33,942 nucleotides of DNA, from NCBI GenBank assembly GCA_001801215.1, contig MGXA01000104.1, positions 1-33,942 of the forward strand, in the 5' to 3' direction. Origin of the DNA: Gallionellales bacterium RIFCSPLOWO2_02_FULL_59_110. GTDB taxonomy: Bacteria; Pseudomonadota; Gammaproteobacteria; Burkholderiales; Gallionellaceae. A program made the translations under genes and the position numbers. Position 1 is the stretch's first letter. Each line of letters opens with the position of its first letter. Positions 17,808 through 29,541 of the stretch are shown here, one piece after another. The notes below the pieces were generated by a model. That model made no database searches. It was not told where the DNA came from and saw nothing but the letters and a program-made list of their open reading frames with translations.

Positions 17808-18422
17808 ATGTTAAAAAAACTTTTCATCAGCCTCTCAATTTTCATGTGCGCGGCAAGCGCCCATGCCGGCGGCATCGACAAGCTGAAGGAATTCATTACC
17901 GCGACGCGTTCCGCGCAGGCGGATTTTACGCAGGTGGTGCTCGACCAGAACGGCAAGCGCATCCAGAGCGCCTCCGGCGTCATGCAGTTCCAGCGTCCCG
18001 GCAAGTTCCGCTGGACTTACCAGAAACCCTATGAACAAATCATCGTCGGCGATGGGGAGAAATTCTGGCTGTATGACGTGGACCTGAATCAGGTGACGGT
18101 CAAGAAACTCGACGCGGCGCTGGGCAGCAGCCCCGCCGCGCTGCTCTCCGGCAGTAACGAGATCGAGCGCGATTTCACGCTCAAGGAAAGCGGCAGCCAG
18201 GATGGGCTGGATTGGCTGCTGGCGACGCCTAAATCCATAGACAGCAGCTTCGAGAAAATCCTGATGGCGTTCAACACGCAGGCCGAACTGGTCACAATGG
18301 AATTGAACGACGCGTTCGGGCACAAGACCGTGCTGCGCTTCTCCGCGATGCAGCACAACCCGAAATTTTCCGCGCAGCAGTTCCAGTTCACGCCGCCCAA
18401 GGGCGCGGATGTGCTGGAGTAG
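17808..18422 (+). CDS. lolA: Outer-membrane lipoprotein carrier protein LolA
   Basis: Signal peptide, ADFTQVVLDQNGK...SGVMQFQRPGKFRWTYQKPYEQIIVGDGEKFWLYD. Confidence 0.92.
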   Translation: MLKKLFISLSIFMCAASAHAGGIDKLKEFITATRSAQADFTQVVLDQNGKRIQSASGVMQFQRPGKFRWTYQKPYEQIIVGDGEKFWLYDVDLNQVTVKKLDAALGSSPAALLSGSNEIERDFTLKESGSQDGLDWLLATPKSIDSSFEKILMAFNTQAELVTMELNDAFGHKTVLRFSAMQHNPKFSAQQFQFTPPKGADVLE

Positions 18423-18489
18423 GGGCGTGATTCATCACGCCCTGAGATATTCCTCTGTCAGGAAAGGGCGCGATAAATCGCGCCTCTAC
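18420..18489. repeat. Two-hairpin palindromic element starting at the lolA stop codon
   Basis: GGGCGTGAttcaTCACGCCC (18423-18442) and GGCGCGATaaATCGCGCC (18467-18484), outer GTAGGGGCG/CGCCTCTAC pairing. Confidence 0.7.
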
Positions 18490-18496
18490 AATAATT

Positions 18497-19813
18497 ATGT
18501 CAACCGGTAGCCTGTTCGATGCGTCTTCCCCCGCTGCGCCGCTCGCCGAGCGCCTGCGCCCGAAGCATATCGACGAGGTGATCGGGCAGTCGCATCTGCT
18601 GGGCGAGGGCAGGCCGTTGCGCCTGGCGTTCCAGTCCGGCAAGCTGCATTCGATGATCCTTTGGGGGCCGCCGGGCGTGGGCAAGACCACCCTTGCAAGG
18701 CTCATGGCGCAGGCCTTCGATGCCGAGTTCGTGCCGCTGTCGGCGGTGCTGTCCGGTGTGAAGGATATCCGCGAGGCCATCGCGCAGGCGCAGCAGGCGC
18801 TGCAACAGCATGGCCGCCACACCATACTGTTCGTCGACGAGGTGCACCGCTTCAACAAGTCGCAGCAGGATGCCTTTTTGCCGTTCGTCGAGCAGGGCCT
18901 GGTGACCTTCATCGGCGCGACCACCGAAAACCCGTCCTTCGAGGTGAACAACGCGCTGCTGTCGCGCGCCCAAGTGTATGTGCTGCATGCACTGTCGGCG
19001 GAAGAGCTGGGTGCCCTGTTCGAGCGCGCGAAGCAGACTGCACTGGCAGATTTGCAGTTTGATGATGATGCGCGCGAGCGCATCACCGGCTACGCCGACG
19101 GCGACGCGCGCCGCCTGCTGAACGTGCTGGAACAGGTGCAGACCGCCGCGCAGACTGCCGGCGTGAGCAGCATCGACACCAAATTTCTCGACAACACGCT
19201 GGCGCAAAATCTGCGCCGTTTCGACAAGGGCGGCGAGGCGTTCTACGACCAGATTTCCGCGCTGCACAAGTCGGTGCGCGGCTCCAACCCCGATGCCGCG
19301 CTGTACTGGCTGGTACGCATGCTCGATGGCGGCGCCGATCCGCGCTACCTCGCGCGGCGCATCGTGCGCATGGCGTGGGAGGACATCGGCCTGGCCGACC
19401 CGCGCGCGATCCAGCTCACGCAGGATGCCGCGCTGACCTACGAGCGCCTCGGCTCGCCCGAAGGCGAGCTGGCGCTGGCGCAGGCGATCCTCTATCTGGC
19501 CTGTGCGCCGAAGTCGAACGCGGGTTACGTCGCGTATAATGCCGCGCGCGCCTTCGTCGCCCGTGATGGCTCGCGCGAAGTGCCGCTGCACCTGCGCAAC
19601 GCGCCGACCAAATTGATGAAGCAGCTCGATTACGGCAAGGATTACCGTTATGCGCATGACGAGACGGGAGGCTATGCGGTAGGCGAAAATTATTTCCCCG
19701 ACGGCATGCCGGAAGTAAATTTCTATCAGCCGACCGAACGCGGGTTGGAGGCGAAGATTGCGGAGAAGCTGGCGTACTTGCGCGAGCTGGATAAAAAACA
19801 AAAGAAAAATTAG
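18497..19813 (+). CDS. rarA: Replication-associated recombination protein RarA/MgsA
   Basis: [53 protein letters not shown]. Confidence 0.93.
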   Translation: MSTGSLFDASSPAAPLAERLRPKHIDEVIGQSHLLGEGRPLRLAFQSGKLHSMILWGPPGVGKTTLARLMAQAFDAEFVPLSAVLSGVKDIREAIAQAQQALQQHGRHTILFVDEVHRFNKSQQDAFLPFVEQGLVTFIGATTENPSFEVNNALLSRAQVYVLHALSAEELGALFERAKQTALADLQFDDDARERITGYADGDARRLLNVLEQVQTAAQTAGVSSIDTKFLDNTLAQNLRRFDKGGEAFYDQISALHKSVRGSNPDAALYWLVRMLDGGADPRYLARRIVRMAWEDIGLADPRAIQLTQDAALTYERLGSPEGELALAQAILYLACAPKSNAGYVAYNAARAFVARDGSREVPLHLRNAPTKLMKQLDYGKDYRYAHDETGGYAVGENYFPDGMPEVNFYQPTERGLEAKIAEKLAYLRELDKKQKKN

Positions 19814-19840
19814 CCACAGAGAACACAGAGATCACAGAGA
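19812..19840 (+). repeat. CACAGAG repeat, left copy
   Basis: AGCCACAGAGAACACAGAGATCACAGAGA, inverted relative to 20277-20307. Confidence 0.75.
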
Positions 19841-19845
19841 AGATC

Positions 19846-20211
19846 GTGGCAGATCAACTGACAGAGAAGATAATTGCGGCAGCGATTGAGGTTCATAAAA
19901 CACTCGGGCCGGGATTACTGGAATCGATCTACGAAGAAGCGTTGTGTATTGAGCTGGGCTTGATGGGGCTGGCCTTTCAAAGGCAGCTGGCGGTTGATGT
20001 AATTTACAAAGGTCACGTGATCGAAGGCTAACGCCTCGACTTGCTGGTTGGAAATGATGTTGTGGCCGAAATAAAGTCATTGCGATCCCTGCCTGAAGCA
20101 GCTACCGCACAATTGCTTTCTTACCTGAAGGCAACTGGACTGAAACGTGGGTTGTTACTGAATTTTGGAGAGAAGCAGATGATCAGTGGTGTTAAACGAA
20201 TCTCTCTTTAA
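19846..20211 (+). pseudogene. GxxExxY protein (PDDEXK_3 nuclease family), interrupted by an in-frame TAA at 20029-20031
   Basis: [24 protein letters not shown]...VIEG*RLDLLVGNDVVAEIKSLRSLPEAATAQLLSYLKATGLKRGLLLNFG; same frame before and after the stop. Confidence 0.85.
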
Positions 20212-20233
20212 TAAAGCGAATAAAACATTATTT

Positions 20234-20307
20234 GCCACAGAGAACACAGAGAGAGGCAAAGGCATATGTGATTGGTTTTCTCTGTGATCTCTGTGTTCTC
20301 TGTGGCT
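20234..20307 (-). repeat. CACAGAG repeat, right copy (itself an inverted pair)
   Basis: GCCACAGAGAACACAGAGAGAGG ... TTCTCTGTGATCTCTGTGTTCTCTGTGGC. Confidence 0.75.
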
Positions 20308-20309
20308 AA

Positions 20310-23116
<2,807 letters not shown>

Positions 23117-23182
23117 GCAGTCATTCTGCACGAAATCGAAGGTTGCTGGTAAAATGCGTGCCGCTGTTCGTCGACTTGCTTG

Positions 23183-23273
<91 letters not shown>

Positions 23274-23330
23274 ATGCAGTGTTTTACCCCGCCCGAAGAC
23301 GAACGCGAAACCCGTTTAAGGAGAGATACC

Positions 23331-23405
23331 ATGGGAAGCAAAGACAAGAAAAAAGAATCGAAGGGCAAGAAACCGCAGCCAAAGCCAACACCCGCAGGCA
23401 AGTAA
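23331..23405 (+). CDS. Small Lys-rich protein, 24 aa (MGSKDKKKESKGKKPQPKPTPAGK)
   Basis: Strong RBS AAGGAGAG about 7 nt upstream of the ATG; short complete ORF. Confidence 0.55.
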   Translation: MGSKDKKKESKGKKPQPKPTPAGK

Positions 23406-23477
23406 CACTTTTGAATTAACGGCGGCGCTCGTTGGCCGATTCCTGCCAAGCGAGCAAACAATCCCCGGTCCAGCGAT

Positions 23478-25805
23478 ATGACCGAACAGCGTCATCGTAA
23501 AGATTCCCCGTTCGCTGCACAGTGGCTGATTTTTGGCGTCGCCGCCTCGCTACTCGGGGCTTTGCTCGCCTGGAATATTTATCGGGGATACGCCGAAACC
23601 GGCGCTATGGAGCGGGAGCGTCTGTCCATACGCGCCAAAATCGCCGCCGAGAATATGGCGCGCCAGCTTGATTCGGTCGGCCGGATGCTGTCGGGCTTGC
23701 GCGACGACTGGGCGCGTTGGGAGAAGCTGGAGGACGGCTCGGATCGCGCGAACCGCCGCATGGCGGCAATGGCGGACGTCATGACGGGCGTGCGTTTCAT
23801 CGCCGTGTTTGATGCGCGAGGCAGGATTTCCGCCACCAGCCAGAAGGAATTCATCGGGCAGGATTTCAGCCACCGGGATTATTTCCAGGCGCCGCTGCGC
23901 AATCCGGATCCGGACACGCTGTATGTCAGCCCGCCATACAGGAACGTGTCTGGGGTTTATACCATCAGCATGTCGCGTGCGATCATCGCGCCGGACGGCA
24001 GGTTTGCCGGGGCTGTCATGGCATCGCTGGAACCGGAAGAGTTCAGGATGCTGATGAACTCGGTACGCTATGCGCCGGATATGCGGGCTTACCTGATCCA
24101 TGGCGATGGCGTGGTGTTCATGGCGGTGCCGGAACAGGAGGGCTTGACCGGCAAGAACGTTGCAGCCGAGCCGGGTTCCTTCTTCAATCGCCACATCGCG
24201 AGCGGGCTGGCCGGCAGTGTCATCAGCGGCATGGCGCCGGTTGTCGGCGAAGAGCGCATGATGGTGCTGCGCACCTCGCAGCCCGCGGCGCAGCGCATGA
24301 ACAAATCGATGGTGATTGCCGTTTCGCGCAATTTGCCGGAGATTTTCGCTGGCTGGCGCCGGGAGGCAGGGTTGGAAGGCGGATTGTTCGGCGTGCTGGT
24401 GCTGGTTTCGGGCACGGGCTTGTTTGCCTATCAGCGGCGCCAGCGCAATTTCAACCGGCTTGTCGCCGTCTATCAAGCCGAGCAGCGGAAGGTCGCCGAA
24501 CGTCTCAAACTGGCAACCGAGGCCGCCAGCGTGGGGGTGTGGGAACACGACCTGGTAAGCGGAAAGCTGTTCTGGGATGATTCCATGTTCGCCATCTATG
24601 GCGTGAGGCCGGAGAGTTTTTCGGCCGACTACACGGCATGGCGCAACAGCCTGCTGCCGGAGGATGTCGCGGAGGCCGAAGCCGCAACCAAACCGGCCCT
24701 CGAAGGCAAGTCTTACGACATCTGTTTCCGCATCCGGCGCGGCGATGGGCAGGTGCGTACCATCCGCGCGCTGGCGCGGGCGTATTTCGACGAATCCGGC
24801 AAGGCGGTGCGGATGGTCGGCATCAACGAGGACATCACCGAGCGCAAGCGGACCGAGGAGGCTTTACAGGAGAGCGAAGCGATGTTGCAGGCCACCATGA
24901 AGATCCTGCCGGTGGGGCTATGGATTATGAACGCGGAAGGAAAGATCATTTTCGGCAATGCTGCGGGGCAGCGGATCTGGGCAGGCGCGCATTACGTGGG
25001 CGTCGAGCAATTCGGCGAATACAAAGGCTGGTGGCTGGATAACGGGAAACCGGTCGGGCCGCACGATTGGGCGGCGGCGCGGGCCATCGAGAAGGGCGAG
25101 ACTTCCATCGAAGAAGAAATCGAGATCGAGTGTTTCGATGGCACGCACAAGATCATTTTCAACTCCGCCCTGCCGCTGCGCAAAAGCGACGGCAGCATCA
25201 GCGGCGCGGTCATCGTCAACCAGGACATTACCGAGCGCAAGCAGGCCGAGGAGCAGGTTCGCACTCTGGCTTTTTACGATACCTTGACGCATCTCCCCAA
25301 CCGCCGCCTGCTCGACGACCGTCTCAGGCAGGCCATGGCGGCGAGCAAGCGCAGCGGCATGTATTGCGCGGCGATGTTCCTCGATCTGGATAACTTCAAG
25401 CCGCTCAACGATACGCATGGGCACGATGTGGGCGATTTGCTGCTGGTGGAGGCGGCGCGCCGTATCGCCAGTTGCGTGCGCGAAGCGGATACCGTCGCGC
25501 GTTTCGGCGGCGATGAATTTGTGGTGATGCTGGGCGAGCTCGATGCGGATAAAGCCGAATCTGCGGCGCAGGCGGGCGCTGTTGCCGAAAAAATCCGTTC
25601 CGCCCTGGCCGAACCTTACGAGCTGAAGTTTCAGCGGGATGGGAGCGCGGAAGCCACTGTCGTGCACCGTTGCACGTCGAGTGTCGGCGTGGTGCTGTTC
25701 ATCAACCACGAAGCCGGCCCGGACGAGGTTCTCAAGTGGGCCGATATGGCAATGTACCGGGCGAAAGAGGGCGGGCGCAACCGGGTGCATTTCCACGGTT
25801 CGTGA
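23478..25805 (+). CDS. Diguanylate cyclase with extracytoplasmic PDC/Cache-like sensor, PAS domains and GGDEF
   Basis: Two TM regions flanking a sensor domain, ITERKRTEEALQESE and ITERKQAEEQVRTLAFYDTLTHLPNRRLL, FGGDEFVVMLGEL. Confidence 0.92.
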   Translation: MTEQRHRKDSPFAAQWLIFGVAASLLGALLAWNIYRGYAETGAMERERLSIRAKIAAENMARQLDSVGRMLSGLRDDWARWEKLEDGSDRANRRMAAMADVMTGVRFIAVFDARGRISATSQKEFIGQDFSHRDYFQAPLRNPDPDTLYVSPPYRNVSGVYTISMSRAIIAPDGRFAGAVMASLEPEEFRMLMNSVRYAPDMRAYLIHGDGVVFMAVPEQEGLTGKNVAAEPGSFFNRHIASGLAGSVISGMAPVVGEERMMVLRTSQPAAQRMNKSMVIAVSRNLPEIFAGWRREAGLEGGLFGVLVLVSGTGLFAYQRRQRNFNRLVAVYQAEQRKVAERLKLATEAASVGVWEHDLVSGKLFWDDSMFAIYGVRPESFSADYTAWRNSLLPEDVAEAEAATKPALEGKSYDICFRIRRGDGQVRTIRALARAYFDESGKAVRMVGINEDITERKRTEEALQESEAMLQATMKILPVGLWIMNAEGKIIFGNAAGQRIWAGAHYVGVEQFGEYKGWWLDNGKPVGPHDWAAARAIEKGETSIEEEIEIECFDGTHKIIFNSALPLRKSDGSISGAVIVNQDITERKQAEEQVRTLAFYDTLTHLPNRRLLDDRLRQAMAASKRSGMYCAAMFLDLDNFKPLNDTHGHDVGDLLLVEAARRIASCVREADTVARFGGDEFVVMLGELDADKAESAAQAGAVAEKIRSALAEPYELKFQRDGSAEATVVHRCTSSVGVVLFINHEAGPDEVLKWADMAMYRAKEGGRNRVHFHGS

Positions 25806-25907
25806 TCCCCCGCATTTTGCGCTTCCGCATATCCTGCGCCGCCTCTTGAAAATCCCCAAACAGCCCCCAAATGGCGAGCTGCCCTTTATCAACAAACCGG
25901 AGACAAC

Positions 25908-27812
25908 ATGACTGAAAACGCAACCACCAACCGCGAGACTCTGGGTTTCCAGGCCGAGGTGAAGCAACTGCTGCAACTGATGATCCATTCGCTGTATTCC
26001 AACCGCGAGATTTTCCTGCGCGAACTGGTTTCCAACGCTTCCGATGCGTGCGACAAGCTGCGCTTCGAGGGGCTGCACAACGCGGCCTTGTTCGAAAACG
26101 GCCCGGAGATGAGCATCAGCATCGGCTACGACAAAGAGGCGCGCACGCTGACCGTGAGCGACAACGGCATCGGCATGAGCCGCGACGAGGCGATCAACAA
26201 CCTCGGCACCATCGCCAAATCCGGCACGCGCGAATTTTTCTCGCGCCTGTCCGGCGACCAGCAGAAAGACGCGCACCTGATCGGCCAGTTCGGCGTGGGC
26301 TTCTATTCCTCGTTCATCGTCGCCGACAGGGTGACGGTGCTGACGCGCCGCGCCGGCGAGAACGCCGACCAGGGCGTGCGCTGGGAGTCGGACGGCGGCG
26401 GCGAATTCTCCATCGAGATGGTGGACAAGCCGGCGCGCGGCACCGAGATCACGCTGCATCTGCGCGACGGGCAGGACGACCTGCTGGAAGGCTACAAGCT
26501 GCGCGAGATCATCCGCAAATATTCCAACCATATCGTCCAGCCGATCCTGATGAAAAAGGAAGAGTGGAAAGACGACAAGCAGCAGATCACCGATGAGGAC
26601 GAGACCATCAACCAGGCCTCGGCACTGTGGGCGCGCAGCAAGAACGAGATCAGCGAAGAGCAGTACAAGGAATTCTACAAGCATGTCGGGCACGACTACG
26701 ACGACCCGCTGGCCTGGACGCACGCACGCGTCGAGGGGCGCCAGGAATACACCCAGCTGCTGTATATCCCGGCGCATGCGCCGTTCGACATGTGGGACCG
26801 CAACGCCCGCCACGGCATCAAACTATACGTGCGGCGCGTGTTCATCATGGACGACGCCGAACAGCTGATGCCGTCCTATCTGCGCTTTGTGCGCGGGGTG
26901 GTCGATTCGGCGGAACTGCCGCTCAACGTGTCGCGCGAGATATTGCAGGAGTCCAAGGATATCGAGACGATCCGCAAGGGCTGCACCGGCAAGGTGCTAG
27001 GCCTGCTCGCCGACCTTGCCGGGAAGGACAAAGAAAAATATGCGACCTTCTGGCAGGAATTCGGCAAGGTGCTGAAAGAGGGCGTCGGCGAGGATTTTGC
27101 CAACAAGGACAAGATCGCCGCGCTGCTGCGTTTTGCCTCGACCTATGCCGACACGCCGGACGAGACCGTGTCGCTGGAGGATTACATAGCCCGCATGAAG
27201 GAAGGGCAGGAGAAGATTTACTACGTCACCGCCGAGACTTTCAACGCGGCGAAGAACAGCCCGCATCTGGAAGTGTTCCGCAAGAAGGGTATCGAAGTGT
27301 TGTTAATGTCGGATCGCGTGGACGAGTGGGCGATCACCTATCTCTCCGAATTCGGCGGCAAACCGCTGGCCTCGGTGGCGAAGGGCGGACTCGATCTGGG
27401 CAAGCTGGAGGACGAGGCGGAGAAGCAGGCGCAGGAAAAGGAGGCGGACGAATTCAAACCGCTGACCGACAAGATCAAGGCCAGTCTCGCCGAGCGCGTC
27501 AAGGAAGTGCGCGTCACGCACCGCCTGACCGACTCGCCGGCCTGCCTGGTGGCCGACGAGCACGACCTGAGCGGCAACCTCGCGCGCATGCTCAAGGCCG
27601 CCGGACAAGCGGCGCCGACCTCGCAGCCGATCCTCGAGATCAATCCGCAGCATCCGGTGGTGCTGCGCCTGAAATCCGAGGAGAAGCGCTTCGACGACTG
27701 GGCGGCGGTGCTGTTCGACCAGGCCCTGCTCGCCGAAGGCGGGCAGCTCGACGACCCGGCGACCTTCGTCAGGCGCGTCAATCAGTTGATGCTGGAGATG
27801 GGCGGCAACTGA
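25908..27812 (+). CDS. htpG: Chaperone HtpG (Hsp90)
   Basis: [66 protein letters not shown]. Confidence 0.97.
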   Translation: MTENATTNRETLGFQAEVKQLLQLMIHSLYSNREIFLRELVSNASDACDKLRFEGLHNAALFENGPEMSISIGYDKEARTLTVSDNGIGMSRDEAINNLGTIAKSGTREFFSRLSGDQQKDAHLIGQFGVGFYSSFIVADRVTVLTRRAGENADQGVRWESDGGGEFSIEMVDKPARGTEITLHLRDGQDDLLEGYKLREIIRKYSNHIVQPILMKKEEWKDDKQQITDEDETINQASALWARSKNEISEEQYKEFYKHVGHDYDDPLAWTHARVEGRQEYTQLLYIPAHAPFDMWDRNARHGIKLYVRRVFIMDDAEQLMPSYLRFVRGVVDSAELPLNVSREILQESKDIETIRKGCTGKVLGLLADLAGKDKEKYATFWQEFGKVLKEGVGEDFANKDKIAALLRFASTYADTPDETVSLEDYIARMKEGQEKIYYVTAETFNAAKNSPHLEVFRKKGIEVLLMSDRVDEWAITYLSEFGGKPLASVAKGGLDLGKLEDEAEKQAQEKEADEFKPLTDKIKASLAERVKEVRVTHRLTDSPACLVADEHDLSGNLARMLKAAGQAAPTSQPILEINPQHPVVLRLKSEEKRFDDWAAVLFDQALLAEGGQLDDPATFVRRVNQLMLEMGGN

Positions 27813-27875
27813 CCGGCTTTCCGGAAATGGGCTAGCCCGGATATTTCGCCGGATCGCATCAGGGGACGCTCCGCA

Positions 27876-27946
27876 ACTTATGTCAACCGCAAGAGTTGCA
27901 TTGCAGGTCGGGCTCCGACCGACCTGCAATGGGTTGTCCATAAGTA
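27876..27946. repeat. Nested hairpin with GTCGG-type tip
   Basis: ATTGCAGGTCGGgctccgaCCGACCTGCAAT (27900-27930, perfect 12-bp arms) inside ACTTATG..CAACC/GGGTTG..CATAAGT outer arms. Confidence 0.7.
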
Positions 27947-28014
27947 TCGCCAAGAGCGCAACACTACACTAGTGTCGCGTCACGCATGATTTGCCGTACG
28001 CATGGCGCCATTCG

Positions 28015-28225
28015 CCCCCATCCCCCTCCTAACCTCCCCCTTGAAGGGGGAGGAACCTGGAAGCTAACGCATTAACGAAGCTCGGCATACCCTTCCTAAC
28101 CTCCCCCTTGAAGGGGGAGGAACCTGGCTCCCTCCCCTTCAAGGGGAGGGTTGGGGTTAACCAGCGACTTGGCCGCTGTTTTTTAGCGGCTTAGTCGAAT
28201 GGCTAGTTGTTTCATCAGGGGATGG
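28015..28225. repeat. C/G-rich palindromic repeat cluster, copy E, with 34-bp direct repeats
   Basis: TCCTAACCTCCCCCTTGAAGGGGGAGGAACCTGG at 28027-28060 and 28094-28127, third partial palindrome and hairpin copy 3. Confidence 0.8.
28153..28221 (+). repeat. Hairpin element, copy 3
   Basis: GGGGTTAACCAGCGACTTGGCCGCTGTTTTTTAGCGGCTTAGTCGAATGGCTAGTTGTTTCATCAGGGG. Confidence 0.85.
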
Positions 28226-28286
28226 GGCAGTTTTCGGTTTTGGTATAGTGAAACATTGCTTCCGTCATTTTATACGTGACGCGACA

Positions 28287-28454
28287 CTAGCAGCCTGTCT
28301 GACTTAAAGGAAATCGGCTGCAAATCCGCCTGGCCGGGCCATATTTCACCGATTTTTTGGTCAATAGAACGACTATTGACCTGCAAAACCGGCAAAATCT
28401 GTCCTCGCCCAGCCGAATTTTCGCTTCGATTCTTCAAGTCAGACAGGCTGCTAG
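28287..28454. mobile_element. MITE-like element 2 with terminal inverted repeats
   Basis: CTAGCAGCCTGTCTGACTT (28287-28305) and AAGTCAGACAGGCTGCTAG (28436-28454), perfect 19-bp TIRs; central hairpin GGTCAATAGaacgaCTATTGACC (28359-28381). Confidence 0.8.
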
Positions 28455-29146
28455 GCCATTTCGCTCAACGCGATCAGCCGCAGGATCGGCTTTCCGGACG
28501 GGTCGTTGATGGCGGTGTGCCTGGCTTTCAGGGGGGTGCAGGAGTGCAGTCGAAAGTCGGAGAGCTCTTCTCCGGAGGCGAGCAGGTTTTTTTCGGCCTG
28601 TTCCAATAACTGCGTGAAGTCGAATTGCATGATGCCGTGCGGGGGGATGTCCAGGAATGCCGCGGACAAAGGCGACATCGCAAGAATTTTCCAGGAAGGA
28701 TCTGCGATCAATACGGCGCCTGGCAGTTGGGGAATGACGCCGTTGCGGCAGTACTTCGACATGGCGAGGCTGGCGCGCACCCGCGCCAGCAGCTCGTTTT
28801 TGCTGAACGGCTTGCTGATGAAATCGGTCGCCCCGGCTTCGATGCCCATGATGCGTTCCTCGGCAAGCGGCAGGGATGTCACCATAATCACCGGCAGGGA
28901 GGCGAATTCGGGGTATTCCCTGATTTTTCGGCACACTTCATACCCCGTCATGCCGGGCATGCGCACGTCCAGCAGTATCGCGTCCGGCTTGTCCCGGTGC
29001 AATGTTTCGAGGGCTTCGGCGCCGCTGAAAGTTTCGAGCACACGGTAGCCGGCGGCTTCCAGGATGAGGCGCAGCAACTTCACGTTGTGCGGCGAATCGT
29101 CCACCACCAGGATGGTCGCATCAGCGGGAATGTCATTGTCAGGCAT
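28451..29146 (-). CDS. Response regulator: REC domain plus C-terminal PAS-like region
   Basis: ATILVVDDSPHNVKLLRLILEAAGYRV, ILLDVRMPGMTGYEV, DFISKPFSKNELLARVR. Confidence 0.85.
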   Translation of the reverse strand: MPDNDIPADATILVVDDSPHNVKLLRLILEAAGYRVLETFSGAEALETLHRDKPDAILLDVRMPGMTGYEVCRKIREYPEFASLPVIMVTSLPLAEERIMGIEAGATDFISKPFSKNELLARVRASLAMSKYCRNGVIPQLPGAVLIADPSWKILAMSPLSAAFLDIPPHGIMQFDFTQLLEQAEKNLLASGEELSDFRLHSCTPLKARHTAINDPSGKPILRLIALSEMA

Positions 29147-29531
29147 ACGCCGCCTTCCTGCCTTCATTGATGAAGCGTTCCACCATTTCCTGCAGGCGCC
29201 GGATATCCACGGGTTTGCTCAGATAGCCATCGAAGCCCGCGGCAAGAAATCGCTTTTCGTCGTTCTTCATCGCCTCGGCTGTGATTGCCACGGCCGGAAC
29301 CTCATCGCAGGGCCGGTCGCTTCTGGCGACTCTGATCACCTCCATGCCATTTCCCTCGTCGAGGCGGATATCGAGCAGCAGCAGGTCCGGCTTCATGCTC
29401 CCGAGTTGTTCCATTGCCTCGCCGGCATTCGCCGCCTCCAGGATGCGATAGCGCTTCTTGTCGCCCAGCACGACCCGCACCAGCTTGCGGTTGGTGGCGT
29501 CGCCCTCGACCAATAGTATGGTTTTCATCAT
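29139..29531 (-). CDS. Single-domain response regulator (CheY-like)
   Basis: KTILLVEGDATNRKLVRVVL, LLLLDIRLDEGNGMEV, GYLSKPVDIRRLQEMV. Confidence 0.88.
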   Translation of the reverse strand: MMKTILLVEGDATNRKLVRVVLGDKKRYRILEAANAGEAMEQLGSMKPDLLLLDIRLDEGNGMEVIRVARSDRPCDEVPAVAITAEAMKNDEKRFLAAGFDGYLSKPVDIRRLQEMVERFINEGRKAAYA

Positions 29532-29541
29532 GATCGGTACC

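Larger units (their letters stand above)
27969..28290. mobile_element. MITE-like element 1 with terminal inverted repeats
   Basis: CTAGTGTCGCGTCACG (27969-27984) and CGTGACGCGACACTAG (28275-28290) perfect 16-bp TIRs, weaker match continuing to about 32 bp; no transposase ORF. Confidence 0.75.

Noticed and set aside
24918-26813. 631-aa minus-strand ORF across the GGDEF gene and htpG
   Set aside because: Spans two confident + strand genes and their intergenic gap; composition typical of an antisense artefact.
28027-28127. Possible CRISPR-like direct repeats (34 bp, spacer about 33 bp)
   Set aside because: Only two copies, each itself a long palindrome of the C/G-rich family, no third unit and no cas genes; better explained as repeat duplication.
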